Assembly: GCA_030248295.1 (NCBI GenBank)
Contig: JASANH010000770.1
Location: 744,001-808,000 of the forward strand
Source: Mesodorylaimus sp. YZB2_4
Lineage: Eukaryota; Nematoda; Enoplea; Dorylaimida; Dorylaimidae
Direction of reading: 5' to 3'
DNA length: 64,000 nucleotides
Below the pieces are notes generated by a model. It searched no databases. It was not told where the DNA came from and worked only from the letters and a program-made list of their open reading frames with translations. This document shows, piece after piece, positions 10,201 to 22,100 of the stretch. The position numbers and the translations under genes are program-made. The stretch's first letter is position 1; every line of letters begins with the position of its first letter.

Positions 10201-12212
10201 TGTCGGTGTTATACAGCCGAGGCTGTCTTCTCGTGTGGCTTCCGTCTCTCCGCTCGGAGCACCTCGGCGGTACCGGGCGAGTCACCCACGGCCGTGCATG
10301 CAAGGTAAGCGAAGGTTTATGCTTCGCGAACCGACCTCCATCACCGGGGATCGAACCCGGGACGAGTCAAGCCACTCGATCCCAAGCAATACGGAGGGCG
10401 AATTCCGAACTGCTGCACCACCGTGGCCACCAAAAATTTTTTTGGTGGTCAATATCGCCGAAGCCCCATTTTTGGTCAGTCTCATAAAACATAAAAGTTT
10501 AAAATCTTGGAAGAAAAATTTTCTTGAGCCCATCGAACTCCCGTCTGCACACCTGCAATGGGACCTCTATCGGCCGATAGGGTCAACTGGACAAGTCACA
10601 TTTTTCACTTGGCCGCCTACGGGTCGAATGTACCAGAAAGCATGTCTTAATGATCAGACTTTATGGGCTCTCTCACGTTTTTCCACGCGTACAGTTCTTT
10701 AAATTGTCTAAGTTCATGATTCCCTATGTTTATGGAAGTGTTGGGTGGCCAGTGTCAGGATAGTTCCTGGTAAACCGAGAAGTCCATCTAATGCGTTGGA
10801 GGAGTCCCCACCCCCATTTTATGTGCCAATGCATACTCGAATTCCGGAAATCTAGCGCAGGCACGAGAAATTGGGGATGGGAAAGAGACTCTACTAATGC
10901 ACTAATATAGACTTTTCGGTTTACCGGAACTATCCTGGCACCGTCTCTTTAAATAATGAGGCTACGCTATGCGTTCGTGCCGCTCAAATTTCGAAGGAAA
11001 CATGAAGCAAACATTTTGGTCTTACATTCACAAATGGTCCCGTCATCCAAGTATCGGTCCTTCCAGCTTAGGAAGCAAACATCGGAGCCGTCGAGAGCGA
11101 TAGAGACTGCTGCATTTCCGCCCCAAGAATCGCTTCCATCAAGCTTTTTCGAATTTGTGCATCTCTTGCATATTCCAGGGACATTAACTGGGCTGCTAGA
11201 CTGAGTTGTTGAATCGGCATACCAGTAATAGCCTCTGGAATCTCCTGCCATACCAATCCATACGTCATCATCATCTATAAGCTTTTTGGCCACTAATAAA
11301 TCGACGATTGCTTGACTGTCGATTCTGGCCAAGCGACTATTCTTTCCAGCAGGCGCATTCTGTGCGCAGCAGGTGTAGCAGCAAGCCCAACCGCAGCTTA
11401 TGCCTCGATCATATCTGACAAACGTCGATGGCGAAACTTGGGGGTCAAAGGCTGTTTTGGTGGTGGCAGCGTTGCAAGTGCATGATGATAAGGGAGGATT
11501 ACTACGCTTCTCTCTCGGTTTTGCTGGTTCTAATGAGAGGTGCGTTTTATTCTGAGTCGACGGCTGATCTTCATTCGCTACTTCGTTGTATGCACTGACT
11601 AATCGCGCCACGCCAGGCTGCGAGGCCAATGCAGACTTTTTGTATGGATTCATGTTGCAAAATGTGACAGCTGGGAATGGCAAACGGCTTGTCTTCAGCT
11701 AAAATGGCAAATAATCGGTTTTTTACTATAAAATTGAGGACTCTTCTTACTCTGACGATCGAAGTGGTTGTCCGCTTCTGATATTTAATTACTAGTTCGC
11801 CGACAGAAAATAGGATGACCACAATTGACGCAACGGTGATAACCCACCAGAAAATTCGACTCTTGACACCTTTTTGAGTCAAGGCATGTCCAAGCGCCTC
11901 TGCGGATGAAGCTTCTAATGGATGGCCGCTTGGAATCATGGCTGAATGCGTTAAAATCTCGGAGTACACCAAAGTTTGATCCGGATGAAAAGCCTGCAAA
12001 GTCGCAATGTATTCTTCTCGAATGTAATCCCCAAGTGCAAGAAAATTTTTGGACTCGTGACCGCTTATGATAGGGTGAATTTCGCGATAGGTCCTAATAA
12101 TTATGAGCAGCTCAGGCAGACTTCTGACAGTGTCTACTGTAACAGTCCGGCCTCGGCGAAGTCTTTTCCAGCGCCAACTGTCGCCAAAGGAATGATTACC
12201 AATACATGTCAT
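1260..12212 (-). CDS. DEG/ENaC (degenerin) channel with C-type-lectin-like and giant mucin-like extracellular insertions
   Basis: Predicted amiloride-sensitive-type cation channel subunit of 2,114 residues in the plasma membrane. Exons (minus): 12212-11751, 11698-11026, 8137-3951, 3897-3743, 3687-3590, 2507-2347, 2271-2173, 2081-1970, 1887-1845, 1783-1729, 1671-1619, 1560-1482, 1427-1260. All junctions are GT-AG and all phases agree. TM1 is at about residues 121-142, followed by LPFPAVTFCN, the family's post-TM1 signature. A C-type-lectin-like domain spans about 260-379 and a Ser/Thr-rich domain about 380-1774. The channel fold then resumes with FSELIVSCTYNGLKC, YGNCYTFN, RVVVHSHDEAVFPD, the thumb segment ACLRSCYQKSVIEKCKCGDP, CFCPVAC, and TM2 with GLYSGMS (GxS filter). 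Ordinary degenerins are about 500-900 residues. The start is the first ATG of the exon that encodes TM1; the very N-terminus is the least certain part. Family assignment is firm; gating stimulus is unknown. Confidence 0.9.
5674..6930 (-). repeat. Coding minisatellite, nine copies of a 147-bp (49-residue) unit
   Basis: Units start at 5674, 5821, 5968, 6115, 6262, 6409, 6556, 6703 and 6850, exactly 147 bp apart. Each encodes 49 residues containing SSPTQYRTLSTPTTSST and TSRLTALSSRSTTPAAP. Copies differ by a few substitutions (Ile/Thr after SPTQYR, Pro/Phe in STPTT) and the 3'-most and 5'-most units are the most divergent. The unit length keeps the reading frame, so copy-number change would lengthen the mucin domain without breaking it. 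Confidence 0.95.
7870..8098 (-). repeat. 36-bp coding tandem repeat, about six copies
   Basis: A 36-bp unit encoding the 12-residue MTTRSTSSTSTK is repeated about six times with almost no sequence divergence, at the start of the mucin exon. Near identity between copies suggests recent expansion or ongoing homogenisation. It lies about 40 nt from the exon's splice acceptor. Confidence 0.93.
8316..10650. mobile_element. 2.3-kb inverted-repeat element with tRNA-like promoter boxes in its arms
   Basis: The left arm (about 8316-8650) and the right arm (about 10290-10650) are reverse complements with scattered differences. Shared landmarks, inward from each end, are TTAAGACA, a GGGTCGAnTCGACC-like segment, CCATTGCAGGTGTGCAG, TTTTATGTTTTATnA, and GGGGCTTCGGCGATATTGA. 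Each arm then holds a tRNA-like pair: an A-box-like TGGTGTAGCGG (left) and a B-box GGTTCGATCC. The core contains an open frame at 9183-9766. The structure looks like a foldback or TIR-type transposon that captured, or was built from, a tRNA-derived SINE. No target duplication was found. Confidence 0.65.
9183..9766 (+). CDS. Unrecognised open frame inside the inverted-repeat element
   Basis: A frame of about 190 codons runs on the strand opposite the host gene. It starts after an in-frame TAA and has no good ATG near its 5' end, so it may be an exon or a broken gene. The first 120 residues look protein-like, with charged helices (KYITDMWDKDNLKQC, HFIKRVIDLYRDSRSRQERL). The last 60 are hydrophobic and AT-rich and probably read into non-coding DNA. 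I recognise no family. Its position inside an inverted-repeat element suggests a mobile-element product, but that is inference. Confidence 0.3.
11026..11380 (-). other. C-type-lectin-like domain (CTLD) encoded in channel exon 2
   Basis: Residues about 256-379 of the channel contain the run LARIDSQAIVDLL followed by DDVWIGM, then a YYWY core, SWKDRY and a terminal TICE. These are the hallmark positions of a CTLD (A-x-I-x-S-Q, V-W-I-G, W-x-D, I-C-E). The calcium/sugar-binding EPN/QPD motif is not visible and the usual WND is WKD, so carbohydrate binding is doubtful. The Cys-rich stretch before it (around SCGWACCYTCC) holds the expected N-terminal cysteines. The final codon of the domain is split across the intron: exon 2 ends GAA-T and the next exon begins AC, giving ICEY. 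Confidence 0.75.
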
Positions 12213-12954
12213 ATCGTTGTAAAAAGCCCTATAATTCGAGCTTCTCTTCTGACTCAGCGCTCCTAGTAACTAGTTATTAGTGACAAAATACATACATACA
12301 ACAATACTTTTCGTGTTCTCAGTTACCACTCTCTTCGTTAGTGTCATAGTATTGTATTGCTCGCTCTTGACGTCGAGGAGGGATATGATCCTTTGTGAAA
12401 TCGATCATATCTGCCTTCACTTCAATTAGAGACAAGTTAATTAAATTATAAGCCCTTGTCGAGAAGGGGGCACGAAACTGTTGTTGTGGACAAAAGATTG
12501 TTCTGCCTTTATCAGCAGCCAGATAAATACGCCACCGTGCGGGCGTTGTGACATTTAATAATTATAAGAAGCGACGAGTTCCCAGCTTAGACACACACAA
12601 ACACACTCACAAATAAGGCTTTTGTCAATCTTATTTGCCCATGTAAGAGCTCTTTGTACCCTATATCGAACAGATCCTCTGCTACCTGCCCAAGGGCTTT
12701 AGTGTTTGAAAAAGATCCATGAGTAGGCTGTGAAACTATTATTGGTGAGTTGCATTAGAGTTATTGTTGAAAAATTGTTGCTATCAGCTTTAAAAATTTA
12801 CGGTTTGGTAGAATAGGTTCAAAACGCCTACGTGCGAAGGCGACAAGACAGAATTCGTTTCGTTGAAATTTTTCATGTATCTTCTATCAATAGGCTTGTC
12901 TGGACCCAATGCCAGACGAGACTTATCACGAGTTTCTCCATGCTAAAGCAGCGT

Positions 12955-13725
12955 GGCACGTCAAAAGATCGCGGGAAAAAGGTCGCGCGACATAAGGTCG
13001 CAACAAAAAGATCGCAACTGTATCGTCACGACAAGAAAATCTTTTTCCATTTTACATATATTGTATTGTCATGAACGCGCAGCATAAAATGTTTCATTTA
13101 AAAAGCATATTTTAAAAGTTGTAATTATGAGCGTCACCTCGCAAATAATCCATGATATCTCTGTTACCTGCATAACAGTCAGGGCTGTGCGATAGCAGTT
13201 GCAAATTCCGGCCCATAGAGGGAATCAAAATCCGATTTAGACCTTTGCCGCTGTCACGCAATAAAAACTGTTAGCTAGCTTCGGTTTATTGAAATTCCGG
13301 AGGAATGATCAATTCTTCCAGCGATCGAGGATTTGAAAGCACATCGCCGAGTACTCCCCGTCGTGTTCTCTAAACTGTGTGTCCATGCATGGAAGCTGAC
13401 CTTGCACGCAGCTGGTAACCCAGCCGTCACTGCGCCAATAATCTGGTGAGTCGATTCCTGAGCTCCTGATGCTGTTCACCTTTGGTCGTGCGACCTTTTT
13501 ACTGCAATCTTTTGACATGGAATCTTTACCTTTCTGACTTTTTGCAAATTGCAGAGACGTCTTGCAGAGAATCGCGAACCAGCTATCAGAAAGATGCAGC
13601 TGAAGTGGTTTCAACCTGACTCAACAGCTCCATGTACAAGCACAAGTATAAATGCGCTGTCATAGTCGTTATTGGTTTTATTGCTGGCGACCTTCCCTAC
13701 CATGCGACCTTTTGACATGGAATCC
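12955..13725. repeat. Inverted and direct copies of a TCGCGCGACC / TTTTGACATGGAATC repeat
   Basis: A segment at 12957-12991 (GTCAAAAGATCGC, then AAAAAGGTCGCGCGAC) reappears in reverse complement at about 13484-13518 (GTCGTGCGACCTTTTT, then GCAATCTTTTGACATGG). The end of the latter recurs directly at about 13697-13725 (GCGACCTTTTGACATGGAATC). This looks like debris of a short inverted-repeat transposon family. Confidence 0.6.
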
Positions 13726-14877
13726 TAAAGCAGTGGATGCTTGTCAGCCATTTGGCATGATCAATGTATTGGAAATGGTTGTTGGGGCGGTCGTGATATC
13801 CTTGATATGAGAATAAAAAGCCTCTTACTCGTTTCGACGGCAAGCAAGGCATTTTATTAGAGGCGGTTAAACCATTAGATTAGTCCGCAGTCCAGCCTCG
13901 AAGGCAGTATTTGGCAACAAGTTTCTGGGCCTATTCTAATTCTTTGATATATGTCTGCAAGATGGTATCTGAAGCGCATGAACCGCAGTATAAGTCAAAC
14001 CTGACGCATGGCGAGTGAGCCCGTATCCCGTCGAATAATAACATGAGAATCTGATTTGGTGATCACATTATCCCTTGATGATGGAAGCTGTGTGTGTGTT
14101 GCAAGTACAATTCACGTCATGTTAAGCCCGAAGATCATCATGCAAAGATATGGCGAACTTACATGTTTGCGAACAGAGCAGCAGGATGTGAGATGTCGTG
14201 CATCAATTAATGTTACTTGCAATTGACTCTGGTAATATATTCACAACAACATAACAGCAAAACGAACACACACATAAAAACTTCAAAACTAATTTGTGCC
14301 AAATCACTACACCGCCTTGCAATAAAGAGAATTTTAAACTGTGGAATTTTTTTCAAAAATGATATCTTGAAATGTGTGCTAAACGCGAGTATTTATTTGT
14401 GTGATTTTCGTTTTGCTGGTCTGTTGCTGAATACTGTAAATCGCTTCAATTTCGCGGTACCTAATTTTCGGGATGCGGACATTCGGAAAATTTCGCGGGT
14501 ACTAATTTTTGCGGTTTCTGGCAGATACTCCAGACTGTGTGGGAATGTTCGATTTTTCAAGAGCACAATATCAGCTTCCGTTGTTTACCAGCTTTCCTGC
14601 ACAAAAGAGCTTCAACCATTCGATGCGTAAGGAGCCGACAGAGTGGCTCAGCGATGAAAGTCGTCTGTCAGTCACAGTTTGCTTGGCAGAGCTGGAGACC
14701 GTCGGCCTGAGTTCAACCCTAGCCGTCTGAGAGCTTGATGAAGTTCTCTTTGTGCCTTTGCTTGCCTGGCGGTGGGTGACTCTCTTTATCTATTCGGGGT
14801 CCGCAAACATGAGGTACGGCCTGGGTGTGGTCAGCCCACGGGGCAGCCACCGACACCGCGGAGTAGAGATCACGTAG

Positions 14878-15102
14878 ACTTAATTCACAGTACCGATTGG
14901 TCAATCAAAATCCGTGATGGTCGAGACAGCAAGAGTCGAGTCGGGCCCTAGTCGATGGCAAGATGAGGTCAGCTAAGTGATGCGGAAGGAGCTGTGAATG
15001 GATATACCAGGCATTCAAAGATGATTTACCCACTGACTTTTTGCGCCGTTGCTGTCTCGACCATCACGGATTTTAATTGACCGATTGGTACTGTGAATTA
15101 AG
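14878..15102. repeat. Inverted repeat, about 52-bp arms around a 120-bp spacer
   Basis: Left arm 14878-14930 and right arm 15051-15102 are near-perfect reverse complements; the single visible differences are around ATCAAAATCC versus GATTTTAATT. The outer ends read ACTTAATTCACAGTACCG and its complement. A sequence with tRNA-like B-box character (GAGTTCAACCC) lies just upstream at about 14709. The arrangement fits a miniature inverted-repeat element or a foldback copy. Confidence 0.8.
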
Positions 15103-16113
15103 TCAAGGTCCGCGTACATCGTCCCGCCCTCATTTCAAGTTACCAGCTACGTGTTTGAAAAACGAGTCGATTTCGCGGATATGTCGAGAAAATTCGCCAA
15201 GCACTGCTCTGCCTCTCGCTAGAATCGCAATTTTCTTCATGGATGCTGAGATCAGTCGCGCATAGAGCTACTTGAATTCGGTTACCTTATTGTAACCCTA
15301 TTTGGTTGATTTTACCAGGCGACACGCGAAACACGACTTCGGAATTACTCAACATCGAAATTCGATCCAAGCCCACATTACTTTCAGCCTTGGACTTTTT
15401 TATGATTTCGGAATCGTCATTCATTTGCTGACACGGTCACATGATAAGTTACAGTGCGGGACTGGATATATGCGCTGACCTCCCCAAGAAAAATACGCAA
15501 TACGCTAACAAGTACGCATACGTTTCGGAGTTCGCAATTTACGTATTACGCAATAGGCATACGCATTGCAGAGACTTTGCGTCTACGCGTACGCATTCAA
15601 ATCAAGTATTTTTACCGACCTTAATTCTGAGATTAAATTAATCGGAGCAGAATTCTTTTCCAAAACTGTATCACTATGAAAGCATCACCCGATCAGACGC
15701 ATTACAGGATTGTATGACACAAATACTGCGAGCCAGAATGTCAGACTATCCCTTATACGTCGAACAAAATCATTTGATTGCAGATGATCAACTGATGAGA
15801 TGGCCTCTCGGATCGAATATCTCAAGCATCATATCGCAATTTACTGTCGAACAGTACATGTGAACCTGCTCAGCACAAGACGCTCATAATAGTAACATGG
15901 TACATGCAAATTATAAATGATAGGTCTCTATCAGAAACTTGCTGGCTGTTTGGGTGGCGAACACACACGCCCTAATCGATGAAAGCACACACAACATACG
16001 CAATATGTGCCAACAACGAAAATGCAGTTCCGAAAAATACTTCATACACGTCATTTTATAACAAATAGAAAACCGTTGTTGAATAAAACGCCAAAGACTC
16101 ACTCATAAGTCAT

Positions 16114-19100
16114 TTAAATAGAAACCAGAATATCTTCAACATCCCATTTTTCCACAACTTCCTTTTTCGTGACACTGCCAACTTGAATCCATTCTTCTTC
16201 ATTCTGTCCATTTTCTTTACATTCCACTTCATCGCCACTCGCAAAAGATTCCGTCATTCTGTTTTCGTTTTGTGATTGAGACTCAGATTGCAACGCCGAA
16301 TTAGTGTTCAAAGACATCGATTCGACCAAATGATCATTTACAAGTGCCAGTCTTTGCGGAGTGGGACGATAGTCGGATTGGTTAACTGAAATTATAGGAT
16401 TGATAGAAAATTACAAACACACTGTGAAGATTTTTAATTGAAAAAGCCGCTAAAATATGCAGAAAGCAGCAGCTTTTAAAACACTCACAACTGCAAGCTG
16501 TGGTCATCCCGACATAAAAATTTATTGCAGACTTATTAGCTGGATCTGCTATTCTTGTCAGTTTCTCTCTTTTCCCTGCTACAGTATTAGTGGGGGGGGG
16601 GGGACAAAGACTTTCCAAAACCAGCCGCATGCAGTGTTGCCTCGCCCAAATTTAGCACAAGCCACATGCAAACAGTCAAGCAAGCCATGCACCTTCCAAA
16701 TCGTTAAATTTCGGTTCATCATCCACGACCAACATGACAGCTTTCGGTTTGTACGTGTCGAATTCGTGATCGCGAATCTGATCAGATTGATCATTGCGAT
16801 CGATATTGTGATCAGCGGATCGATTTTCACTCTGATCGGTGAAAGCGTTTTCTTTGGGATCTTCACTGCTGAAACCAATCGTTGCACAAGCAGCATGCAT
16901 CATGCTAGGGGACTCGTCAGCCATGCAAACGCCAGCGGATTCTAAATTATTGTCGTCCTTCACGCCATGCTTCTCAGCCGGTCTAGTTTTCTTGCTTTGC
17001 CAGCTTTGAGGGACGTACTCACGCGAATGCCCATTGCTGCTGCTACTGATAGCAGTTGATGACAAGTTGCTGCTGTCGCTGTGCGACGGAGATGACGAAG
17101 CCAGAGGCGAGGCTTGAATTCCAATCGGGGTATACCGAATACCAGCGGCCTCGCGTTGGACTCTGGAAGGCACATAGGAAATGAAAGTTTGAGCCATGCA
17201 AATGTGTGTGGGTCATGCCAAGTGTAAAGAAAGTATAAAAGTTGACAGAACTTCACAACACGCAGATAGACTGGTGAAGTTGGAGACCGGCGGAATCACA
17301 CTAGTTGAACCAGATTCCTGGGGTGTGGGATTGTCATGCACCGTACACCGGTGGGCAATTGTCATACAATAGATGTGTTCGACCTGGGGAGAAGGCAGTG
17401 TATCTGCCGTTGTAACCACATGCTTCATGCACGGAGCAGTAGGTGGTTGCCTTAGGGTTGATTGCTCTCAACTGTCCGCTGCACACACTACTTCAGGCGC
17501 GACAGAAACCCGTCGGGTTGATTTGCCTGCCTCCTACGACTAGGAGGCCTGTGTGGGGAGGTTTCGAGTTCGTCTTTTCTTCAGTGAAGCCCAGCCCATC
17601 ATCTTACCTCAGTTCCTCTTCCCTTCTTCTCAATTCCTCCACTTCTTGTTCAATCCTAGCTTCGATAGGCAGGAAATCGCTGCCGGATTTCTTCCTTCCA
17701 CTTATAGGACTAAACACAGGTGGGACATCGTCGAATTGGGTTTGTGGCTCCGCTTGTGGCGGATATGTTGCCACTTTGTGTCCTCCACCCGCCACCACAC
17801 TTTGAACATGCGACTGCAAGAACTTCTCGTAAGCATTTTTGGGACTATGATTTTGCAATGTATGATAACGCCCGCTGTCGATGGAGGAAAAATTATTTTC
17901 TTGCTGCAACGTTGGGTCGACGCTTGCCGATCGATGCGCTAAATTGCTGCCTTCAATGCGACTGAATCGATCCATTGAACCGGATCTGTTGCGATTAGCC
18001 GATGGAGACGTAGCCAAGCGTTCCGCGTCTAACGCAGCCTAAACAATAAGACCTGCTTGAAGAGCGCAGTGAAGCACCTAAGATTCATGAGCTGATCACA
18101 AGCTACATGTATTTTGCGCGACCTGATTCCAAGCTAAAGGACTGCCTTTCTGGTAGTTCCACCGAGCACTTGAAAAGATTATGAATTGAATTCTGATTTT
18201 TAAAAGGCCATCAGAACTGCAAGGCTTAAGTCTGAGTGTATGTCGCGGTGCACAAGGCTGAACAAAATCGTGGGCTACATATCGAACACTTTCAAAATGA
18301 GTTTTGACTTTCCCAACTTGACTTTCCATCGGAAAAAGCATGAAAATTTTCCGCTTGGTCAACAGCTTCAGAGAGCCTACCATCATCCATCTTTAAAGTA
18401 TCCTGCATCGCTCTCCAGCTACAGTGATGGGAAGAGATTTGGGCCAGGGAGAGTAAAGACCCATCTTGCTGTTTTGTGCCTTGCAAAATGTGGGCATGCA
18501 CTTTACCCCTCTTTCACCTCAGGAACATGGGTCGTACCTGCAAATGATCCACACTCTGAGCGCGTCCATTTGATCCACCTCCGATCCCGTTCCCATTCGT
18601 TCGCTCTCCCTTCCAAGTGTCCAACATATCCTCGAGACTTGGCAAACCTAACTCTGATCGACTGCGACGCAATTCCTCCTCGCGTTCTCGATATTCTCTA
18701 ATCTCTTTAGCGATGATACTCTCGCCCAACGATTTGTAGACGTTGCCAGCCTCGTCAACGAAACCTCCCACTTCGCTGCGTGGTGATGTGATTTTATTGA
18801 TCGCAGGCTGTGGCTCGTTCCATTGCGGGGTTTTCCATTGACGAGGCATGGTCGCAATTGCAGTCGGGACAACTTTCTGAGCAGCTAGTGAGACAGCCGT
18901 GCCATATCCGTCCGTCGCTGATTGACTTTGACGTCTGACGATTCGTTTTTGCCAGCCATTGCCAGCTTGGTTATGCCCGTTGTTTGTGGCGATGGTGCTA
19001 GCTACGTGGCCGTTCTTGATGTAGCGGCCTGTGGTTGCAACAAAATGCTGCTGTTGTGCGCTATGAACTAGCTGCTGCCTGAAAAAGATGGCAAAGGTGA

Positions 19101-22100
19101 TGAATAGCCCTGTCATGAAAAGGTAAGGTGGTTCCATGTCTTGGTAGACGCGAGTAATGCCACGATGTGCATGTAAAATCCGTATAAATTAGGGCTTGCC
19201 AGAGGAAAACTGAAGTCACAAGAGTAATCCCATGTAGTTTACGGCACCTCATGTTGAGTTTATCATCAACTGCACCACAAGGGTCGTGTAGACTTCATTC
19301 GGGGAGAGGCCGCACACGCCGGTCGTAGCGGGGTTCTGACGGACCTGGGTCCGAAGGGCTACTGAGCAGCTCAGACCAGAAACTCAAGACCAGTCCTCAA
19401 CCGATTCCTGCAAGCCACCACTCACTCGACCTGATCTCGTGTCTGGTCCTGACTAAGGGGAAGACCAGCTCCATGAACTGGTGCACTGATAGATGCAGAA
19501 GAGCTGGATGGAAGAGATGGAGATGGAATAAGATTACATTATCCCCTCTCATTGAGCAGGGACCTGGCGACAATGTGATTGGGTATGGTGATCAAATATT
19601 AGCGTCTTTGCCAAAACGGGAAATTGGCTAACCCAATTTAGTGGTTCAGGGATGTGGGCATTGTTTGTTGGACTCCAGCCTCTTCAGAATGACAGACTGC
19701 AGAGATTCACAAAAAAAAAACCCAACCCAAACAAAACCACCACACAAAGGGGGCCCCCCCACCCCCCACAAACCCCCCCCCCCCCCAAACACCCGCCCCC
19801 CCCCCCCCCCCCCCCCACCCAATCCTGACCTAGCCGCGACTTCTGGCACGGCAGGGTCTGGACCAAGTGTACAAGTATGCTGGGTCAAGCTATAAAGTAC
19901 AAGTCACATTCTCGAAGTAAAGAAGAATCAGCGAGCAGAAGCTGCTCTGTAACTTTAAGAATCAGCTCGCTGATAGTCAAATATTTTTAATTTGCCGCGC
20001 GCACTGATGCTCAGGTGCAAGAGCCTTATGACAGTCGAGAGGTAAACTTGGCTGGCGCAGTGAGAGGTTTGCGCGAAACGCATCTCATTGGCTTTTGCTT
20101 GCGCGGAATAATCGATATTCAAGGAGCTGTCATTATCACATTACAACATTATCACAGAGGACTGAACTCCAGTGCAAACCAGACTGTCAGACTTAAAACT
20201 TGTGCCCCTGCTAGAAAACGGGGACGCTGCAGCCAACGTAAGACCTCTGTCGAATGAATATTGCTGCCTCCGAGCCGTATGTGCAAGCCATGGAATGCAG
20301 TACGATCACAGGGCTCAGTCTGAGCAAGGTTATTTCCGGTTTGAAAACCTTAAAAAGAGTTTGAAAACTGTGCAAAAAACCTGCGAAAATCAGGAAAAAT
20401 GAGAATCTTTGAGCCAAAATCAGCGAAAACTAAAAAAATTGCATTCCAGGTTTCGTCGTGAAAATCGTGAAAATTCGGAAAAAAAAATCGTGACAAAGTC
20501 AGAGAGTAATTTTGATTTTTGTCTAGAAAACATGGAAAAATCGGGGGAAAAAGAATCTTCGAGCCGAATCAGGGAAAACTTAAAGGTTGCATTTCATTCA
20601 AATTGGAAAATTGAGAAAATTTCAATTTTTGCCTGGGGTTTGGAAAAATCATCTTACGCGCCGTGTGTGAACCTTATTAATAAAACAAGTTTATAAAGCA
20701 TTGGTAACAAATTTGTGACTTGCTTCCTGGACCCCCCTTAAGGCCCCAAAAAATTTTAGACCCCCTCTGGCCTACGCTTCTGTGTCTGTGCCCTTTATGG
20801 TGTCCCTGCGGTCTACTCAACGTTGGACGATTTCTCATGTGTCTCCCAAACGTACGAATGCGGGGATCGTGCGTGAATCGTGACCAGGATCATAGCATCG
20901 CTTACCTTCCTCCATCAGCTCCGACTCCATGCCCATTCTGTTTCTCCAACACCATGCCGGCCCCATTTGGACCAACCGAATTAGTGCGCCCATTCACTTG
21001 CTGCTTGTTCGTCAAAAAGTGATAATCGTCCAGTCCACCACCCACCACAGCCAGTTCCACTCTCACGTTCGGCGGTGGCATGTACTGCTGATATTTCTGC
21101 CTAGCTTGCCAAGGTATGTTGATCCCCAAGGCTGTCACTACTTCCGGGTGAGACAGGACATAAGCCATGAACACACGTTTCTCATTCTCCAAGACCGTAT
21201 CTGGTGTCAGACGTCCAAGCGCCACTGCGGGACTGGTAACAGGCAGTTGACGACATTCGGTCCACTGCGCCACGTTCTTTTGCATAGAACCATTTCTGTA
21301 GAGTTGGTGACCATCACTGTATCCATTACTCGAATGCCCGCTGCCAACTCGCCAATGCGCGGCGTGCGACTCTTGCGGATGACCATTGGTAGGCTGATGA
21401 TGGCCGTTGGATTTGTGATGAATTTCACCATTGACCGAATTGAGTGAGGCTGGTGTGGTTGATCGACTATGCATCCTAAAATCACCATTTTGTTGTTGGG
21501 CAGCCATTTGCTGCCACATGTGTCTGGTACGAGCCGCGTCGGCGATGGATTCATGCACGACGACGCTGGAAACGGTATCGCTGTCGATTTTGGCCTCCAT
21601 CACGTGCTGGTAGTGCGGATGATGGGCGTAGACTAGTCGAGCGTGATCACTTTTATGTTGACCAGTCGCCGAGTCTTTGACGGGTGCCTTTTTCAAATAG
21701 TCGATTGGATATGTAAATAAGGGGTCTTGTAAAGACGGCTTCCGAGGCGATTGCCAGTAAACGATCCCCTCGCCGCCCGTGCACGCTTCCCGTTCACTCG
21801 GTTCACTTTGATCTTGAACAGCGAGTAGGCAAGCCGAGAGGACCTGGAAAATATACAGCACTCGTACTGTACGCGCCTCTTTACTTTTCTATTCACTTCA
21901 TTCAAATAATCTGGGTCAACAGCACGAGCCGACACGAAAATGAACCAGACATGGACTTGTGAGTAACATGGCATCTACTGACACTCAATGTTTGCCAGCT
22001 GGCCTTTAGCTAGCTAATAGTCTTGGGCTACGTCACCCACGCTCACTTCAACCGTCCCTAACAGTCCATTCCAGACACGCTTATGGACATGACTGGACCA

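Larger units (their letters stand above)
8138..11025 (-). other. Large repeat-filled intron between the CTLD and mucin exons
   Basis: This 2.9-kb intron separates two exons that join in phase 1. Most of it is a single inverted-repeat element (8316-10650). The rest (10651-11025) shows nothing recognisable beyond the donor GTAAGA at 11025-11020. Confidence 0.75.
12213..16113. other. Intergenic region with dispersed inverted repeats
   Basis: No coding exon is supported here. It holds an inverted repeat with arms near 12955-13020 and 13480-13520, a second perfect-looking inverted repeat at 14878-15102, and a stretch rich in TACGCA-type words at about 15495-15600. The promoter of the channel gene should lie just above 12212, but I see no convincing core promoter. 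Confidence 0.5.

Noticed and set aside
8138-11025. Two separate genes, a truncated degenerin and an independent mucin
   Set aside because: The CTLD exon (phase 1) joins the mucin exon in frame, and the palm, thumb and TM2 signatures needed by the N-terminal half occur only downstream of the mucin exon, again in frame.
19641-19895. Pro-rich and Gly-rich frames
   Set aside because: They are produced by a poly-C low-complexity tract.
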